From Planctomycetaceae bacterium (GTDB lineage Bacteria > Planctomycetota > Planctomycetia > Pirellulales > Thermoguttaceae): a stretch of DNA of 8,380 bases. The notes under the pieces were generated by a model that saw nothing but the letters and a program-made list of their open reading frames with translations, made no database searches and had not been told where the DNA came from. Below, in pieces: positions 6,011 to 8,380 of the stretch (positions are counted from its first letter, which is position 1; every line of letters starts with the position of its first letter). A program made the position numbers and the translations under genes. The DNA is taken from NCBI GenBank assembly GCA_031274385.1, contig JAISQH010000402.1, positions 1 through 8,380 on the forward strand. Reading direction: 5' to 3'.

Positions 6011-7795
6011 ATGATTTCCTGCAAAATATCTCCATTACTTATTTTACTGAGCGTCATTCTGAGCGTCATTTTATTTTTCAGCCCGGACGCGGCGGTTTCG
6101 CAGACTTCAACTCCACAGCCGGCTCCGGCAACTCCGACGGTTGTTCTCATTCCACCGGCAACAGAAGGAACCACCACCGAACCAACCACCGCTATTCCCA
6201 TTCAAGTCGTCACGGCACCGCCTGCGTTGACAGAAGAACAAAAAGTGGCGTTGGAAGAACAAAAGGATGTCGTTTCACGGTTGCCGGGGCCAAACGATCT
6301 CATCGACTATTTTCGTTCAAAATATGCGTGGCGGCAATACGAATCCGCTTACGCTTGTATTGATTTTGAAACGGATGTTGTTTCGGAAAAGAATAAACGC
6401 CACACCGTGTTCGCGCTTAATTTTGTTTTGAACCGGCTTGATCACAAAGACGTGTACGATTTTCCGACGAATGAAACAACAATGGTACAGAATTTTTATT
6501 CTCCGCGCGGCATGATCGAATTGGAATTTGTTCGCGGCGAACACAATAACTGGCAATTCTCACGCCGAACGGTTCGGGACTTGGATCGGTATTATGCGTT
6601 GCTCCGTGACGAACCGCCCATCCGGTTCAATTGGCTGATCAATCTGATGCCGACATGGATTTTTGCACCCATATTCGGGATTCCCTGGTTCAGAATCATC
6701 ATTCTTATTACCGCGTTTTTTCTTGGTTTCGTCTTAAAATATCTGGTCGAATGGCTTCTTTACCGGTTGTCGCGCTGGCTGCTCAACCTGATGATTTCCG
6801 ATTGGGATCAGAACAAACTAAGCCGTAAAACATGGTTACCTATTGGTTTGTTAGTTCTGTTCAGTTTTTGGTCAGCCGGTCTGTCTCTGTTCACGCCAAC
6901 AGTGGAAAGTTTTGATTTCTTTCAAACACTGTACATCTTTTTTATTGTTGCGATATGCGTTTGGATGAGTTTTCGGATTGTCGATCTTTTTTCACTTTGG
7001 CTGCGTCAAAAAATGCGGCATCGTGATCCGAATATTGACATTATCTTTTTTCCGCTTTTTACCCGAACCATTAAGATTTTGCTGGTGTGTTTTGGTCTGA
7101 TGCTTCTTGCTGAGATGTTTCACTGGTCGCTTGTCGGTCTTATCAGCGGTCTTGGTATCGGCGGTATTGCGATTGCTTTTGCCGCGAAAGAAACCATCGC
7201 CAACCTATTCGGTTCTGTTACTGTTTTGGCTGACCGTCCTTTTGTTATTGGTGATTGGATCAAGACCGGCGATATTGAAGGAACGGTTGAATCGGTCGGA
7301 ATGCGAAGTACCCGGATTCGCACGTTTTACAACTCATTGGTAACAGTTCCGAACAATAATTTGACCACCGCAGTTATTGACAACATGGGAGCGCGTTATT
7401 ACCGGCGTTACCGTACCTTTTTAGCCGTGCCGCTCGACACTGAACCGGAACGAATCGAAGCCTTTTGCGAAGGAATCCGCGAACTAATCCGGCGTCATCC
7501 TTATACGAGAAAAGATTTATTTCACGTTTTTTTGCACGAATTTCAACCGTCATCGCTTGATATTTTATTGAACGTTTTCTTTGTTTGCCCGGACTCGGCG
7601 ATCGAATTTCGGGAACGAGGACGGCTCATTGCGGATATTCTTCGTTTGGCAAGAGAATTAGGTGTTCGTTTTGCCTTGCCGTCACAAACGATTTTTAATA
7701 AAGAAACATCCGCCAACGAAACAATTCCCATCGGAGACGACCCAATCACACTGGGACGCAGTGCCGCCATCAAAATTTATCCGCTCGATGAATAA
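6011..7795 (+). CDS. MscS-family mechanosensitive channel with long N-terminal extracytoplasmic region
   Basis: 594 residues. Residues 1-31 are a signal peptide or first membrane segment (LLILLSVILSVILFF). A Pro/Thr-rich low-complexity linker follows at about 32-73. A predicted extracytoplasmic region (about 74-210) contains LPGPNDLIDYFRSKYAWRQY (91-110). Membrane segments lie near 226-250, 275-297, 303-323 and 346-368. The pore-lining helix and signature are clear at about 372-416: LISGLGIGGIAIAFAAKETIANLFGSVTVLADRPFVIGDW. The MscS beta domain and C-terminal domain run to about 560. The family forms homo-oligomeric inner-membrane channels that open under membrane tension and release osmolytes in hypo-osmotic shock. 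The E. coli MscS is 286 residues, so this is a longer, YbdG/MscK-like architecture. It is transcribed divergently from the regulator and probably alone; direct functional linkage to the hydrolases is not shown. Confidence 0.95.
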   Translation: MISCKISPLLILLSVILSVILFFSPDAAVSQTSTPQPAPATPTVVLIPPATEGTTTEPTTAIPIQVVTAPPALTEEQKVALEEQKDVVSRLPGPNDLIDYFRSKYAWRQYESAYACIDFETDVVSEKNKRHTVFALNFVLNRLDHKDVYDFPTNETTMVQNFYSPRGMIELEFVRGEHNNWQFSRRTVRDLDRYYALLRDEPPIRFNWLINLMPTWIFAPIFGIPWFRIIILITAFFLGFVLKYLVEWLLYRLSRWLLNLMISDWDQNKLSRKTWLPIGLLVLFSFWSAGLSLFTPTVESFDFFQTLYIFFIVAICVWMSFRIVDLFSLWLRQKMRHRDPNIDIIFFPLFTRTIKILLVCFGLMLLAEMFHWSLVGLISGLGIGGIAIAFAAKETIANLFGSVTVLADRPFVIGDWIKTGDIEGTVESVGMRSTRIRTFYNSLVTVPNNNLTTAVIDNMGARYYRRYRTFLAVPLDTEPERIEAFCEGIRELIRRHPYTRKDLFHVFLHEFQPSSLDILLNVFFVCPDSAIEFRERGRLIADILRLARELGVRFALPSQTIFNKETSANETIPIGDDPITLGRSAAIKIYPLDE

Positions 7796-7820
7796 TTACT
7801 GATGATTTCATTTTAGTAGT

Positions 7821-7843
7821 CAGTAGCCGGTAGTCAGTTGTTA
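7821..7843 (+). repeat. CAGTAGCC repeat after the MscS stop codon
   Basis: This plus-strand 23-mer, starting CAGTAGCC and ending CAGTTGTTA, matches 20 of 23 positions of the minus-strand copy at 4315-4337. It begins 25 bp after the TAA at 7793-7795. The GTAGTCAG-like sub-units suggest a short internal period. It abuts the truncated element starting at 7846. Confidence 0.6.
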
Positions 7844-7845
7844 TT

Positions 7846-7923
7846 GTAACTGTCTATTTTAATTTTAGACTTTTTATAAATTTTTCGTCATGTTATTTCG
7901 TTTCAGAAAAAATAATTCCTCAA
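7846..7923 (+). mobile_element. Truncated second copy of the 117-bp inverted-repeat element
   Basis: These 78 bases match 920-996, the left two-thirds of the complete element, with only one extra T (TTATTTCG against TTATTCG). After CCTCAA the two diverge abruptly and no right terminal repeat follows. The copy keeps the left 18-bp end intact. Near identity over 77 bp in AT-rich non-coding DNA points to recent common origin. The missing right end suggests deletion or a one-sided event after insertion. Confidence 0.8.
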
Positions 7924-7960
7924 AACCCTTATTTTTATGCTAAAACGCTCGCAAAAAAGA

Positions 7961-8009
7961 TGTGTGGCATAATAATGGCAAAGCCCCCGTCGCTAACGTC
8001 ATGTGAATG
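7961..8009 (+). repeat. Second copy of the dispersed repeat, modules in swapped order
   Basis: Positions 7977-8009 match 5823-5854 with one inserted A and one C-to-T change (core GCCCCCGTCGCTAACGTCAT). The preceding 7961-7978 (TGTGTGGCATAATAATGG) resembles 5855-5871. At 5823-5871 the GC-rich module comes first; here it comes second. No hairpin forms in this copy because the GGGGG arm is missing. Confidence 0.7.
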
Positions 8010-8040
8010 CCTTGAAAACGACTTTTTTGTCTTTCGATGT

Positions 8041-8083
8041 GTGACAATTTCCTTTTGGCACGTGACAATTTCCTAAAATTGTC
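8041..8083. repeat. Direct repeat GTGACAATTTCCT x2 at 21-bp spacing plus inverted repeat
   Basis: GTGACAATTTCCT occurs identically at 8041-8053 and 8062-8074. The second copy also forms an inverted repeat, GACAATTT (8064-8071) with AAATTGTC (8076-8083) around a 4-base loop. The 21-bp spacing puts the copies on the same helix face, as in paired regulator sites. The function is unknown. They lie upstream of whatever gene begins beyond 8380, if it is on the plus strand. Confidence 0.5.
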
Positions 8084-8096
8084 CCTCTTAAACCGC

Positions 8097-8179
8097 CTAT
8101 TTTGACAAAAATAGTGATTTATTTGCTGAAATTACAATCATTCGGTCTGTTGGAACGAATTGCCGGTCAGAGGGAACGA
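8097..8179. repeat. Small hairpin and a second 21-bp spaced direct repeat pair
   Basis: CTATTTT (8097-8103) and AAAATAG (8108-8114) form a 7-bp stem with loop GACA. Further on, CGGTCTGTTGGAACGA (8143-8158) is repeated as CGGTCAGAGGGAACGA (8164-8179), with 13 of 16 positions alike and again a 21-bp period. The GGAAC core recalls ECF sigma-factor -35 elements, but I cannot assign a matching -10. No function can be stated. Confidence 0.4.
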
Positions 8180-8380
8180 CCAACCAATTGAATAGGACAA
8201 AAAGAAAAAGAATCGCGAATTTTGCTCTTGCGTTCTTTTTGGAAAATTCGTTAAAATGCCGCAATGGGATCAGATTGACCGGAAATTTTTTACTATTTTA
8301 TTTTTCAACATTATTTTCATGTTTTTCCGAAAAGCCTCATTTTCAGACAAGACGTTGGTACGTCCGAAGCGTATTTTGAT

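Larger units (their letters stand above)
7796..8380. other. Gene-free region downstream of the channel gene
   Basis: I see no convincing coding frame. The region contains, in order, a CAGTAGCC-type repeat, the truncated 117-bp-type element, a GC-rich dispersed repeat, two sets of 21-bp spaced direct repeats with small hairpins, and AT-rich DNA. A weak plus-strand promoter-like pair, TTGCGT (8228-8233) and TAAAAT (8252-8257, 18-bp spacing), could drive a gene beyond the window. A 63-codon frame at 8188-8379 has no recognisable family or ribosome binding site and is not called. Confidence 0.6.

Noticed and set aside
8102..8107. Perfect TTGACA -35 box
   Set aside because: There is no -10 at 16-18 bp; the nearest TACAAT is 25 bp away.
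8188..8379. 63-codon plus-strand open frame at the window's right end
   Set aside because: There is no recognisable family, no ribosome binding site, and composition like the surrounding AT-rich non-coding DNA.

Overview
The window looks like part of a planctomycete chromosome (Planctomycetota, perhaps Pirellulales-like). The best evidence is a DUF1559 protein remnant with the H-X9-DG motif, a family expanded in that phylum. A XylR-type regulator, a secreted esterase fusion and AT-rich intergenic DNA full of small repeats fit this. The phylum call is inference from family content; nothing in the window fixes the genus.

Layout. Positions 1-345 hold no gene, only a large imperfect inverted repeat made of CACGAAA units. 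Positions 346-919 (minus) are the C-terminal half of a DUF1559 protein. Its reading frame breaks exactly at a 117-bp element with perfect 18-bp terminal inverted repeats (920-1036). A minus-strand cluster follows, in transcription order: a XylR-type regulator with a sugar-binding-like domain and an AraC helix-turn-helix (5507-4332), an exported serine beta-lactamase-like hydrolase (4158-3013), and an exported alpha/beta-hydrolase fused to a probable TIM-barrel domain (2946-1090). Across a roughly 500-bp repeat-rich intergenic region, a plus-strand MscS-type mechanosensitive channel with a long N-terminal extracytoplasmic region occupies 6011-7795. The last 585 bp have no convincing gene. They carry a truncated second copy of the 117-bp element, a second copy of a GC-rich repeat also found at 5823-5871, and two pairs of short direct repeats, each pair spaced 21 bp.

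How the genes may work together. The three minus-strand genes look like a small carbohydrate or ester catabolic locus. The regulator would sense a sugar-like ligand, and the two exported hydrolases would act on esters or glycosides outside the cytoplasm. The regulator has a good promoter candidate (TTGCAA, 16 bp, TAGAAT on the minus strand). Just upstream of its -35 box are two direct repeats of TTGGCGTAA spaced 22 bp, the geometry expected of an AraC-family operator, so autoregulation is likely. The MscS channel is transcribed away from this cluster and is probably functionally separate.

I did not find an obvious new defence or mobile system. The most interesting items are the small inverted-repeat element at the DUF1559 break, its half copy 6.9 kb away, the repeats at gene 3' ends, and the esterase/TIM-barrel fusion.
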